The notes under the pieces: generated by a model
What the model saw: the letters and a program-made list of their open reading frames with translations, nothing else
Database searches by the model: none
Told to the model about the DNA's origin: nothing
Position numbers and translations under genes: made by a program
In this document: one piece after another, positions 9,859 to 16,687 of the stretch
Layout: each line of letters begins with the position of its first letter
How positions within the stretch are numbered: the first letter of the stretch is position 1
DNA from: Alphaproteobacteria bacterium
GTDB taxonomy: Bacteria > Pseudomonadota > Alphaproteobacteria > RF32 > CAG-239
Direction: 5' to 3'
Assembly: GCA_016288295.1 (NCBI GenBank)
Contig: JAEEYV010000059.1
Coordinates: 1 to 41,683 of the forward strand
DNA length: 41,683 bases

Positions 9859-9985
9859 AGTCGTACTCCTATATCAATTTATGGTTGATTAATTATCATA
9901 AATGTGGTACATTTCAATATAAATTTTGTAAAAGAAGAATAACTTTTGGTCAATAAGCTTTTAGCGTTGTTAGGATTAGTATAAT

Positions 9986-10198
9986 ATGGTAAAAAATGAG
10001 AATCTAGGTAAACTCCAACATCAGCTTTGTGAATTGAAGTTGGAGGAACGCAGAGTTTGTTCTGATATCAGGCATTTGGTGGCTCGTAATAATACAATCG
10101 ATTTTACTAAAGCCAGACAGCTGAATGCATTGCGTAGCGGTGTGAAAAAGAAAATTGCAACAGTTGAAGCTAAAATTATGCCTAATATTATTGCATAA
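9986..10198 (+). CDS. Small DUF465/YdcH-like helical protein
   Basis: 70 residues, two predicted helices with a pattern like DUF465: QHQLCELKLEERRVCSDIRH, then FTKARQLNALRSGVKKKIA and VEAKIMP. DUF465 proteins are short coiled-coil proteins common in alphaproteobacteria, of unknown role. The ribosome binding site is weak: AGGA at 9972-9975, 10 bases before the ATG. A TATAAT directly abuts the start but has no matching -35. It precedes rpsU by 79 bases and may share its transcript. The family assignment rests on pattern only. Confidence 0.6.
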   Translation: MVKNENLGKLQHQLCELKLEERRVCSDIRHLVARNNTIDFTKARQLNALRSGVKKKIATVEAKIMPNIIA

Positions 10199-10277
10199 AA
10201 TTGTTGCATTTGTTTTTTTTGTGTGATATTTAGCACGCAATGTTTAATTTTTTAGAAGTTGAAATGAGGTGATTTAA

Positions 10278-10484
10278 GTGGTTCAAGTTACTGTTATCGG
10301 TAATGATGTTGGTCAGTCTTTGAAAGTTTTGAAAAAGAAAATGCAACGTGAAGGTATTTTCCGTGAAATGAAACTGAGACGTTGCCACGAAAAGAACTGT
10401 GAAAAAAAAGCTCGCCGTCAGGCTGAAGCTATCCGCAGATCTCGTAAACAGCTTCGTAAACGTTTGGATACTGAAGGATTCTAG
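10278..10484 (+). CDS. rpsU: 30S ribosomal protein S21
   Basis: 68 residues: [20 protein letters not shown], then [20 protein letters not shown], the S21 hallmark, and a highly basic C-terminal helix. S21 sits near the anti-Shine-Dalgarno end of 16S rRNA and aids initiation. Translation starts at GTG 10278; GAGGTGAT at 10266-10273 is a strong ribosome binding site at ideal spacing, and the only nearby upstream ATG (10264) hits a stop within two codons. It is followed by a GC-rich terminator. Confidence 0.95.
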   Translation: MVQVTVIGNDVGQSLKVLKKKMQREGIFREMKLRRCHEKNCEKKARRQAEAIRRSRKQLRKRLDTEGF

Positions 10485-10504
10485 TTTCCAGTGTTTTTTA
10501 TAAG

Positions 10505-10528
10505 ACCTCCCCAATGGGGAGGTTTTTT
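10505..10528 (+). terminator. rpsU terminator
   Basis: ACCTCCCC (10505-10512), loop AAT, GGGGAGGT (10516-10523), then T5. Confidence 0.88.
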
Positions 10529-10578
10529 GTTTTATTTTCGGTTTTTATTTGTTATAAGGGTAAAAAAAGGAGCGATTG

Positions 10579-11118
10579 ATGGCGGAATTTTTTGATATTT
10601 TGGATGAACAGGGTAATAAAACCGGAAAAATAAAAGCTCGATCAGAAGTCCATAGAGATGGAGATTGGCATAAATCTATTCATATATGGATTGTAAATGA
10701 TAAAGATGAAATTCTTATGCAGAGAAGAAGTCCGAATAAGGATAGCCATCCTAATATGTGGGATATTTCAAGTGCTGGACATTTGACTGCCGGAGATGAG
10801 CCCTTGCAAGGAGCAATCAGAGAAATAAAAGAAGAGTTGGGAGTTGATGTTTTGCCTTCTCAACTCAAGCTTATCGGGATAATAAAAGCGACTGAAATAT
10901 GTGGTCCGACGTTTATAAATAATGAGTTTAATGATATTTATTTGCTTCGATTGTCGTTGGATTTAAGCAAAATAGTACTTCAGGAAGAGGAAGTGGCGGA
11001 AGTTAAATATATTTCTGTTGATGAATTTAGAAATATGGTAAAAAACAAAGACGGAACCCTGGTAATGCATGATGATGAGTTTAAGATACTCTTTGAGGCT
11101 TTAGGGTATAAGTTGTAG
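10579..11118 (+). CDS. Nudix hydrolase, IPP-isomerase-like (YfcD type)
   Basis: 179 residues. The Nudix box runs from GHLTAGDEPLQG to REIKEELGV; the first Glu of the consensus is replaced by Asp (G-x5-D-x7-REUxEExGU), a conservative change. The N-terminus (FFDILDEQGNKTGKIKARSEVHRDGDWHKSIHIWI) is the extension typical of the YfcD/isopentenyl-diphosphate isomerase-like branch. Such enzymes hydrolyse nucleoside-diphosphate-linked or prenyl-diphosphate-type substrates; the substrate here is unknown. AGGAG at 10568-10572 favours ATG 10579 over the in-frame TTG just before it. The 130 bases after the stop, up to the rpmG terminator, hold nothing I recognise. Confidence 0.88.
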   Translation: MAEFFDILDEQGNKTGKIKARSEVHRDGDWHKSIHIWIVNDKDEILMQRRSPNKDSHPNMWDISSAGHLTAGDEPLQGAIREIKEELGVDVLPSQLKLIGIIKATEICGPTFINNEFNDIYLLRLSLDLSKIVLQEEEVAEVKYISVDEFRNMVKNKDGTLVMHDDEFKILFEALGYKL

Positions 11119-11253
11119 GGATTGTCGAATCGCCAAGCAATCTGAAAAAATTTGAAGATCATGGATGTTTTCTGGTGAAAACGAGAGATGAGTTGTTAGG
11201 TTGATTGGAGCGATGACGGTTATTTTTTAGGAATGATATAAATTAAAATAAAA

Positions 11254-11278
11254 AAACGCTCGAAATTCTCGAGCGTTT
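11254..11278 (-). terminator. rpmG terminator
   Basis: AAACGCTCGA (11254-11263), loop AATTC, TCGAGCGTTT (11269-11278). Read on the minus strand it is followed by a run of T, placed after the rpmG stop. Confidence 0.85.
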
Positions 11279-11300
11279 GAAATGTAATTACAAGAAAAGA

Positions 11301-11468
11301 TTACTTCATTTTCTTTTCAACAAATTCTTCGTGTTTACGAGTTTTCTTGTCATATTTTTTCAAGGTAAGCTTTTCCGGATGGGTTCTCGGATTTTTTTCA
11401 GCCAAGAAGAAGGTTCCGGTTCCGGCGGTGCTTTCCATTTTTATTTTTACTTTTACTGCTTTTGCCAT
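11301..11468 (-). CDS. rpmG: 50S ribosomal protein L33
   Basis: 55 residues: MAKAVKVKIKMESTAGTG, then FFLAEKNPRTHPEKLTLKKYD and KKTRKHEEFVEKKMK. The TGTFF and KNPRTHPEKL..KKYDP-like core is diagnostic of L33. It is the cysteine-free form, with no zinc ribbon. L33 lies near the E site of the large subunit. The ribosome binding site is weak. The gene is monocistronic on the minus strand between the tyrS stop and its own terminator. Confidence 0.94.
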   Translation of the reverse strand: MAKAVKVKIKMESTAGTGTFFLAEKNPRTHPEKLTLKKYDKKTRKHEEFVEKKMK

Positions 11469-11560
11469 TTCTAAATACTCTTAATCTAATGTTTATCCAT
11501 TTATGTTTGGGTGTAATATATCGTTTTTTCTGCCCTTGTCAATAGCTTTTTTCGACGGTA

Positions 11561-12820
11561 TCATGGCTTAATCTTTATCAGACCAAACTTTTTTTTGCCC
11601 TGAGCGATTTTGATTTGTCCGTCTTTGATGTCTTGAGCAGAAAAACTGTAGTTTTCGTCGTTGATGGTTTGATCATTGACTTTGATGCCGCCTTGTTTAA
11701 TCAAGCGGCGGACTTCGCCTTTGCTGGCACACCAGCCAATTTCAACAACAGCATCAAGAACACTCAAACCATTGATGTCTGACTTGGTGATTGATGGAAG
11801 CTCACCGCCTAATCCGCCTTGTTCAAAAGTTTTGATGGCGGTGGTACGGGCGGCTTCGGCCTCAGCCTCACCACGACAAATTTTTGTAGCTTCAAAAGCC
11901 AAAATCTTTTTGGCTTCGTTGATTTCCTGGTCTTTTAAGGCTTCAAGACGAATGATCTCATCAATCGGCAAATCGGTAAAAATGCGCAGGCATTTGCCGA
12001 CTTCATTATCGCCGATATTGCGGAAGTATTGGAAATAATCGTAAGAAGGAAGCTTGTCATCATTAATCCAAACAGCGTTGCCTTCTGATTTACCCATTTT
12101 TTTGCCGGCCGAATCGGTGATAATCGGGCTGGTGAAACCAAAAAGTTCAACATCGTATTTGCGGCGTCCGAGTTCGGTGCCGGAGGTAATATTACCCCAT
12201 TGATCAGAGCCGGCAATTTGAGCGCGGCAGCCGTATTTTTGGTATAGTTCGCAAAAGTCATAACCTTGCAATAGCATGTAGTTGAACTCTAAAAATGACA
12301 TGGGTTGTTCGCGCTCCAGGCGAGCTTTTACGCTGTCCATGGTAAGCATGCGGTTGACCGAATAGTAGGTGCCGATATCACGCAAAAAAGCAAGGTAATT
12401 AATGTCTTTGAACCAATCCCAGTTGTCAACCATGACGGCATCTGTTGCGCCATTGCCGAATTTTAGAAATTTTGAGAAAGATTTTTTTAAGCCTTCAACG
12501 TTGTGTTTTAAGGTTTCTTCACTCAAAAAAGGACGAAGTTTGTCTTTGCCGGAAGGGTCCCCGATGCGAGCGGTGGCTCCACCAACCAAAGTCAACGGCT
12601 TATGTCCGCATTTTTGGAACCAGCGTAACATCATCAAAGGTACAATATGCCCGACGTGTAAGCTGTCGCCGGTAGGATCAGAACCGAGATAGCCGACGGC
12701 CGGCGTGCCTTTTTGCTCGCATTCGTACAGATAGCTGTCGAATCCGGACTCATTAGTGCATTGGTTGTAAAAGCCACGTTCGACCATGATGTTGAAAAAT
12801 TGTGATTTAAAGCTACTCAT
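11561..12820 (-). CDS. tyrS: Tyrosyl-tRNA synthetase
   Basis: 419 residues. Class I motifs: HVGH (55-58, within SDPTGDSLHVGH) and KMGKS (about 242). The tyrosine-binding region GYDFCELYQKYGCRAQIAGSDQWGN is intact. A C-terminal S4-type RNA-binding domain follows (about 350-419, ASKGEVRRLIKQGGIKVNDQ). It charges tRNA-Tyr in the cytoplasm. AAGGAT lies 9 bases before the ATG. A candidate promoter is TTGAAA (complement of 12875-12880), 16-base spacer, TAGTAT (complement of 12853-12858). It is divergent from the orphan gene at 12996. Confidence 0.97.
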   Translation of the reverse strand: MSSFKSQFFNIMVERGFYNQCTNESGFDSYLYECEQKGTPAVGYLGSDPTGDSLHVGHIVPLMMLRWFQKCGHKPLTLVGGATARIGDPSGKDKLRPFLSEETLKHNVEGLKKSFSKFLKFGNGATDAVMVDNWDWFKDINYLAFLRDIGTYYSVNRMLTMDSVKARLEREQPMSFLEFNYMLLQGYDFCELYQKYGCRAQIAGSDQWGNITSGTELGRRKYDVELFGFTSPIITDSAGKKMGKSEGNAVWINDDKLPSYDYFQYFRNIGDNEVGKCLRIFTDLPIDEIIRLEALKDQEINEAKKILAFEATKICRGEAEAEAARTTAIKTFEQGGLGGELPSITKSDINGLSVLDAVVEIGWCASKGEVRRLIKQGGIKVNDQTINDENYSFSAQDIKDGQIKIAQGKKKFGLIKIKP

Positions 12821-12920
12821 TATTCTTATCCTTGATTGAAAATATGCGGCTTATACTAGCATATAAATTGCGAATTTCAATAGTATGATTCCTTTTGTCG
12901 CAAAAAAATGATTTTGTCTA

Positions 12921-12949
12921 TTGATTTTTTCTAAAAAGTGTGATATTGT
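12921..12949 (+). promoter_or_regulatory. Candidate promoter of the orphan lipoprotein gene
   Basis: TTGATT at 12921-12926, 17-base spacer, TATTGT at 12944-12949. The leader from there to ATG 12996 is AT-rich and has no Shine-Dalgarno. Confidence 0.4.
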
Positions 12950-12995
12950 CATGGTCAATAAACGTTATTATTAATCAATCAATATTTTTTTTATT

Positions 12996-13664
12996 ATGAA
13001 GAAATTAGTATTATTTTTGGCGGTTGTAGCCGCATTGTGTATGCTCGCTTCGTGCGAGAAGTATGAGAGTAAGATTACTCCCCTTGATGGCACAAGTTTA
13101 TCAACCTACAGTGCTATGGTGGATAATGTCGAGCTTATGGGACTCCAGACGGCAGACGGGAAGCACATTACCGAGCCGTTGTTCTCATCTTGTGAGGTCA
13201 ATGGTGGCATAGTTAAGGCTACTTATGCCGGCGAACAGTTCCAACAGGCATTGTATGATGTCGATGGAAAAGTCATACAGGAAAAAGGTTATGTACAGTA
13301 TGTGTCCCGTCCCGACGAGTTAAGCTACTATAAGTTATCCGGTAAGGGAGATGACTACCTTTATTTTCCCGCCAAAAGAGCTAAGGTCGGTCCGGTTCGT
13401 GGAACTGTTATAAACGTTGATTCAATGTTTATAGAGTACCGAGTAGATAAATTGTATGGTTTGCTGACTTATGAGAGTGTCGATGTTCTTGACGAGTTGG
13501 CAAGTCGAATCTATATCGGTCCTGATTTTGCTATTGCTCGGTGTGGGGATACGTACAAGAAGTACGATATGACCGGCAAATTCTTAGGAACGAAGCTGTC
13601 TCAGAGCGACATTAATTTTATTAAGGAGGCTAATGCGCGAGCGAACAGCTGGAAGAAAAAGTAA
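12996..13664 (+). CDS. Orphan lipoprotein, WG-repeat-like
   Basis: 222 residues. The N-terminus MKKLVLFLAVVAALCMLASC is a lipoprotein signal with lipobox LASC, so lipid attachment at Cys20 is expected (by Lgt, encoded in this window). The mature part is beta-rich with repeated Y/G/D patterns (ALYDVDGKVIQEKGYV, VDKLYGLLTYESVDVL, KKYDMTGKFLG) loosely like WG/KWG repeats. No Shine-Dalgarno is visible: the ATG follows an AT-only stretch. Base and codon use (more CTC, GTC, CGT, GAG) differ from neighbouring genes, suggesting transfer. The gene's last codons are part of a 61-bp tandem duplication. Confidence 0.8.
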   Translation: MKKLVLFLAVVAALCMLASCEKYESKITPLDGTSLSTYSAMVDNVELMGLQTADGKHITEPLFSSCEVNGGIVKATYAGEQFQQALYDVDGKVIQEKGYVQYVSRPDELSYYKLSGKGDDYLYFPAKRAKVGPVRGTVINVDSMFIEYRVDKLYGLLTYESVDVLDELASRIYIGPDFAIARCGDTYKKYDMTGKFLGTKLSQSDINFIKEANARANSWKKK

Positions 13665-13758
13665 ATTCGCCCGTGTGTATCACCCCTTATCTTCTGAGCG
13701 AGAGAACAGCTAGAAGAAAAACTAAACTAGCCCGTGTGTGTCCCCCCTTATCTTCGGA
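13637..13758. repeat. 61-bp imperfect tandem duplication of a gene end and terminator arm
   Basis: Unit 1 (13637-13697) covers the last codons and stop of the lipoprotein gene and the left arm of its terminator. Unit 2 (13698-13758) repeats it with 8 mismatches in 61 (for example GAACAGCTGGAAGAAAAAGT versus GAACAGCTAGAAGAAAAACT). Only unit 2 retains the complementary arm of the hairpin. Confidence 0.9.
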
Positions 13759-13771
13759 TAAGGGGGGACAC
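13738..13771 (+). terminator. Very strong UUCG-capped hairpin
   Basis: A 15-bp perfect stem GTGTCCCCCCTTATC (13738-13752), loop TTCG in the stable cUUCGg context, then the complementary arm (13757-13771) and TGCTTTT. Confidence 0.88.
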
Positions 13772-13832
13772 TGCTTTTAAAATTAGAAAAATTTTAACCG
13801 CTGTGTGATAGTATCAGAGCAAGAGGTTAAAA

Positions 13833-14936
13833 ATGAACAGTATTAAAACAGTTAGCGCACTTGGTATTATGAGCTCGACTTCGTATGAGGGAATCGGGTT
13901 GGCGCAAATTGTAACCGATGGAATTGATATAAAAAGTTTTGGTCCGGCGTATATAACTCCGTTTGATGAAGAATTGTTAGAAAAAATTCGCAAGATTGAC
14001 GGGCATAAGGCTGTCGAATCGCCGGAAATGGCTAATCAAATCAGAGAAGTTGAAATTGCTTTTACAAATTTTTGTGCCGAGTTGGTAAAAGGTTATAGAG
14101 AAGACCATAATGAATCAATTGATGTTATCGGTTTTGCCGGACATACGATTTGTCATAAGCCGATGGAACATTATACACATCAAATAGGTGATGGAAAAAT
14201 GATGACAGAGCTTACAGGGATAAAAACCGTAAGTGGCTTTAGAAATGCAGATATTTTGAACGGAGGACAAGGGGCTCCGTTTACGCCGATTTATTATGAA
14301 GCCTTGACATCAAAATGTGTGCGTCCGTTGGTGGTGATTGATATTGGCGGAACAAGCCATATTTCGTGGTTTGGAGCAAATGGAGAAATAATAGCTTTTG
14401 TTTCTGGTCCCGGAAATGCTGTGATTAATGATTGGGTGATGAAACACGGGCGAATGAATGTTGATTATAACGGTAGACTGGCGATTTTGGGTAAAATTGA
14501 TGAACATATTCTGACCAGTCTGATGCATCATAAATATTTGAGTCAATTGCCACCTAAAGCCTGTGATCGAACAATGTTTAATGAAAAAATGGAACATCTT
14601 GAAGGGTTAAGCCTGGAAGATGGGGCGGCAACGGCAACAGCCTTTGTGGCGGAATCAATCGTTGCGGCAATGGCGCAATTTTTGCCCGAACAACCAAAAG
14701 AGGTTTATGTTTGTGGCGGTGGTGCCAAAAATCCGACGTTAATGCGTTTTTTGCGACAGAGGTTGCCGGGGATGGTTGTTAAAACGACTGATGAAAAAGG
14801 GTGGAATGTTGATGCAATAGATGCGCAAGCGGCAGCATTTTGGGCAGTTAGACGTTTGAACCATTTGCCTTTGAGTTATCCTTTTACGACCGGAGTGCCG
14901 ATGCCGTGTATTTGTGGAGAGTTGTTTGAAAAATAA
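13833..14936 (+). CDS. anmK: Anhydro-N-acetylmuramic acid kinase
   Basis: 367 residues, full length for AnmK of the sugar-kinase/HSP70/actin superfamily. It opens and phosphorylates 1,6-anhydro-MurNAc during cell-wall recycling, giving MurNAc-6-P. Features: an N-terminal phosphate loop GIMSSTSYEGIG (family GxMSGTSxDG, here varied), GFAGHTICHKP with the substrate Asp/His region, RNADILNGGQGAPFTPIYYE, VIDIGGTSH, VCGGGAKNPTLM and VDAIDAQAAAFWAVRRL. The Ser/Thr-Ser-x-(D to Y/E) change in the first loop departs from the usual Asp and deserves a check. AGAGG lies 7 bases before the ATG. It is flanked by two SD-less orphan genes. Confidence 0.92.
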   Translation: MNSIKTVSALGIMSSTSYEGIGLAQIVTDGIDIKSFGPAYITPFDEELLEKIRKIDGHKAVESPEMANQIREVEIAFTNFCAELVKGYREDHNESIDVIGFAGHTICHKPMEHYTHQIGDGKMMTELTGIKTVSGFRNADILNGGQGAPFTPIYYEALTSKCVRPLVVIDIGGTSHISWFGANGEIIAFVSGPGNAVINDWVMKHGRMNVDYNGRLAILGKIDEHILTSLMHHKYLSQLPPKACDRTMFNEKMEHLEGLSLEDGAATATAFVAESIVAAMAQFLPEQPKEVYVCGGGAKNPTLMRFLRQRLPGMVVKTTDEKGWNVDAIDAQAAAFWAVRRLNHLPLSYPFTTGVPMPCICGELFEK

Positions 14937-14963
14937 TTTTTGAAAAAAGTTTGCTAATTGTTA

Positions 14964-14992
14964 TTGCAAAAATTATGATGTGAATATATTAT
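14964..14992 (+). promoter_or_regulatory. Candidate promoter of the orphan gene at 15022
   Basis: TTGCAA at 14964-14969, 17-base spacer, TATTAT at 14987-14992. This predicts a leader of about 25 bases without a Shine-Dalgarno. Confidence 0.45.
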
Positions 14993-15021
14993 GTTACTTT
15001 AACAAGAATTATTGAATAATT

Positions 15022-15735
15022 ATGAAAAGGATTATTTTTTTTGGAGTGATTCTTCTTGCGGTACTTGGCATGGACAGGTATTCGCGTGAGGAAAAAGATG
15101 TTGGTCCGCTCAAGGGGGCAATTTGTACGGTGTTTTCCAAAAAGATGGAAGACAACAAAGTGTTATTCGGCATCAGGTGTGATAGTATTAACTTCAAAAC
15201 CGATGCTAAGTATCCTGAAGAACCGTTTGTCCTCGAGAATGGATATGTTGTCGCCCAAAGAGATGGCATGTACGACATTTTCTTTCCCTCAATGAAGGAA
15301 CTGTTACCAGAAGTGAACAAGAGTAGTTACCTCTGCAAAGATACGTACTTTGTGGTTGAGGATGACTATTATCAAGAATATGTCGTTTTTAGTGAAGATA
15401 GTATCGTTGGTCCATGCAGTATGCTTGATATCGTGCGGTATGATAATCAGGATTTTATCTACATTAAAGACGAATATGGATTTTTGAAATTGTTTACTTT
15501 AAACGGAGAAGAATTCATCCCCGATCAACCGGAGATTCAGGAGATTGTTTTTGTAACGGATACGCTTGACACAAGAGTTGAGAAGTATCTGTTTGTTAAA
15601 ACGGACGCTTGGATAAAGGTGGTCAGGGGAGAATTATTAGATTCGGTAGATGTTGCACTTGTTGATTCTTTGAAGTTTAGTGACGGCTTTCAGGTTTTGG
15701 CAGACGGCATCTCAAAATTATTTAAAAAGAACTGA
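15022..15735 (+). CDS. Orphan exported or membrane-anchored protein, beta-rich
   Basis: 237 residues. MKRIIFFGVILLAVLGMDRYSREEK is a short hydrophobic signal or anchor without lipobox. The rest is acidic and beta-rich with recurring Y/D/G turns (VLENGYVVAQRDGMYDIFFPS, IYIKDEYGFLKLFTLNGEEFIPDQPEI) resembling WG-repeat proteins and the lipoprotein at 12996 (both also contain a VGP motif). No Shine-Dalgarno: the ATG follows GAATTATTGAATAATT. Codon use differs from neighbours. The stop codon touches a GC-rich hairpin. It may be a distant paralogue of 12996-13664, on the other side of anmK. Confidence 0.75.
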   Translation: MKRIIFFGVILLAVLGMDRYSREEKDVGPLKGAICTVFSKKMEDNKVLFGIRCDSINFKTDAKYPEEPFVLENGYVVAQRDGMYDIFFPSMKELLPEVNKSSYLCKDTYFVVEDDYYQEYVVFSEDSIVGPCSMLDIVRYDNQDFIYIKDEYGFLKLFTLNGEEFIPDQPEIQEIVFVTDTLDTRVEKYLFVKTDAWIKVVRGELLDSVDVALVDSLKFSDGFQVLADGISKLFKKN

Positions 15736-15767
15736 GAAGCCCTTACTCCGCGGAGTTAGGGCTTCTC
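15734..15767. terminator. Strong hairpin after 15022-15735
   Basis: GAGAAGCCCTTACTCCG (15734-15750) against CGGAGTTAGGGCTTCTC (15751-15767), one internal mismatch. T4 follows on the plus strand. It lies between two convergent genes and may serve both. Confidence 0.8.
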
Positions 15768-15771
15768 CATT

Positions 15772-16062
15772 TTAAACATAAGCTTGATGTTTGATGGGGA
15801 CAAGGTAATCATTTATGGTTTCATTGGTTTGCCAATCGGCCTCAATGATTACTATCGAATCGGCATTTTGTAAAACCGGAATTATTTGCGTATTAAGATA
15901 ATCAAGCAAAAGTACGTCTTGAGAGTTGCGATATAAAAAAGCGTGATCGCTGCCGTCGTATAAAATGTAAGGTTTTAGAGGGTTGCCTTTTTGCGGGCGC
16001 AGTAAAATCGCGGCTTTGCCGTTGAGTGATACAATAAATTTATAGGCTTCAGCGTGTTGCAT
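15772..16062 (-). CDS. Small hypothetical protein, coupled to the gene upstream
   Basis: 96 residues starting MQHAEAYKFIVSLNGKAAIL. Alternating hydrophobic strands (AAILLRP, PYILYDG, AFLYRN, SIVIIEADWQ) suggest a small alpha/beta domain. No signal peptide, no cysteines, no recognised family. Its ATG overlaps the stop of the upstream gene by one base (TAATG), so it is probably translated by reinitiation together with 16062-16415. Confidence 0.7.
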   Translation of the reverse strand: MQHAEAYKFIVSLNGKAAILLRPQKGNPLKPYILYDGSDHAFLYRNSQDVLLLDYLNTQIIPVLQNADSIVIIEADWQTNETINDYLVPIKHQAYV

Positions 16063-16415
16063 TAAAGACGACTTTTTGCAGCTTTTGCGAGGTATGCAAC
16101 AGCGGATGTTGCAAATTCTCCGGTTTTATTAACACCGGTTTTTGCGGCTTTGGTGGCATGTTTGAGCATGGATTCTCCAACGTTTATCCCCGCTTTGCTA
16201 CCGGAAAACTCTTCAGCTAAGTTCTTCGCACTACCAAGGAGGTCTTTGCTCAAGTCTATGCCACAATTTATAATGTAGCATGTTCCGTCAATGCCCCATT
16301 TAGCCAGGGTAGCAGCAACATCAATTACTCCGGAGACTATTTTTTTAGCGGTACTCGGTTGCCGGTTCTGATTTTGAGTTTGGGTATTTCCGGTTTGTGT
16401 AACTGTTATGGGCAT
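16062..16415 (-). CDS. Small hypothetical Ala/Lys-rich helical protein
   Basis: 117 residues, starting at MPITVTQTGN because GGAGG lies 8 bases before ATG 16415; the frame runs further upstream without a better start. A polar N/Q/T-rich N-terminus (1-22) is followed by an amphipathic, Ala/Gly/Lys-rich helical part (STAKKIVSGVIDVAATLAKW, GSAKNLAEEF, ESMLKHATKAAKTG) with two cysteines in CYIINCG. This could be a membrane-active or phasin-like protein, but nothing is diagnostic. It forms a TAATG-coupled pair with 15772-16062. Confidence 0.7.
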   Translation of the reverse strand: MPITVTQTGNTQTQNQNRQPSTAKKIVSGVIDVAATLAKWGIDGTCYIINCGIDLSKDLLGSAKNLAEEFSGSKAGINVGESMLKHATKAAKTGVNKTGEFATSAVAYLAKAAKSRL

Positions 16416-16499
16416 ATTAAAGTCCTCCAATAAGATATAGACAAAATATATCACATTTTTATAGCAGAGTCAATTGTAGTATTTTATAAGTATAAAAAC

Positions 16500-16528
16500 T
16501 TGACTTGGAATGTTGTTTGTATTAGATT
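16500..16528 (+). promoter_or_regulatory. Candidate ileS leader promoter
   Basis: TTGACT at 16500-16505, 17-base spacer, TAGATT at 16523-16528. The predicted transcript starts near 16535, just ahead of the leader-peptide ribosome binding site. Confidence 0.5.
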
Positions 16529-16542
16529 TGTTTCCAGCTCAT

Positions 16543-16687
16543 AAAGGAAGAAAAGCCGATGAAAAACTTTTTGATATATATACCTGCGATTATTATCCCT
16601 TAGGGGATATGCTTTTCTTTATATAAAATTTTCTTACAATTCAAACAATCACAATCAATTTAATATATGTAATCATAGGGGTTAAAC
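16543..16687 (+). promoter_or_regulatory. Putative ileS attenuator / translational control leader
   Basis: Three possible pairings. Hairpin TATCCC/GGGATA (16594-16609) has the leader stop codon in its loop and is followed by TGCTTTTCTTT, a weak terminator shape. AAGAAAAGC (16548-16556) can pair perfectly with GCTTTTCTT (16611-16619), enclosing the whole leader frame. TATCCCTTA (16594-16602) can pair with TAGGGGTTA (16676-16684), the ileS ribosome binding site, with one mismatch and one G-U. A ribosome stalled on the ATT-ATT-ATC run (16589-16597) would mask TATCCC and free the ileS site. This is a model, not a demonstrated mechanism. Confidence 0.5.
16559..16603 (+). CDS. Isoleucine-rich leader peptide of ileS (14 residues)
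   Basis: An ATG with AAAGGAAG 8 bases upstream (16543-16550) opens the frame MKNFLIYIPAIIIP and stops at TAG 16601. Five of 14 residues are isoleucine: codons 6 and 8 (ATA, usually rare), 11 and 12 (ATT) and 13 (ATC). Three come in a row just before the stop, and all three Ile codons are used. It lies 84 bases upstream of ileS, inside RNA that can fold with the ileS ribosome binding site. Leader peptides rich in the cognate amino acid are known from amino-acid biosynthesis and some synthetase operons. This one is inferred from sequence only. Confidence 0.65.
   Translation: MKNFLIYIPAIIIP

Noticed and set aside
9980-9985. TATAAT just before the DUF465-like gene as a leaderless promoter
   Set aside because: No -35 at proper distance, and transcription would begin after the ATG.
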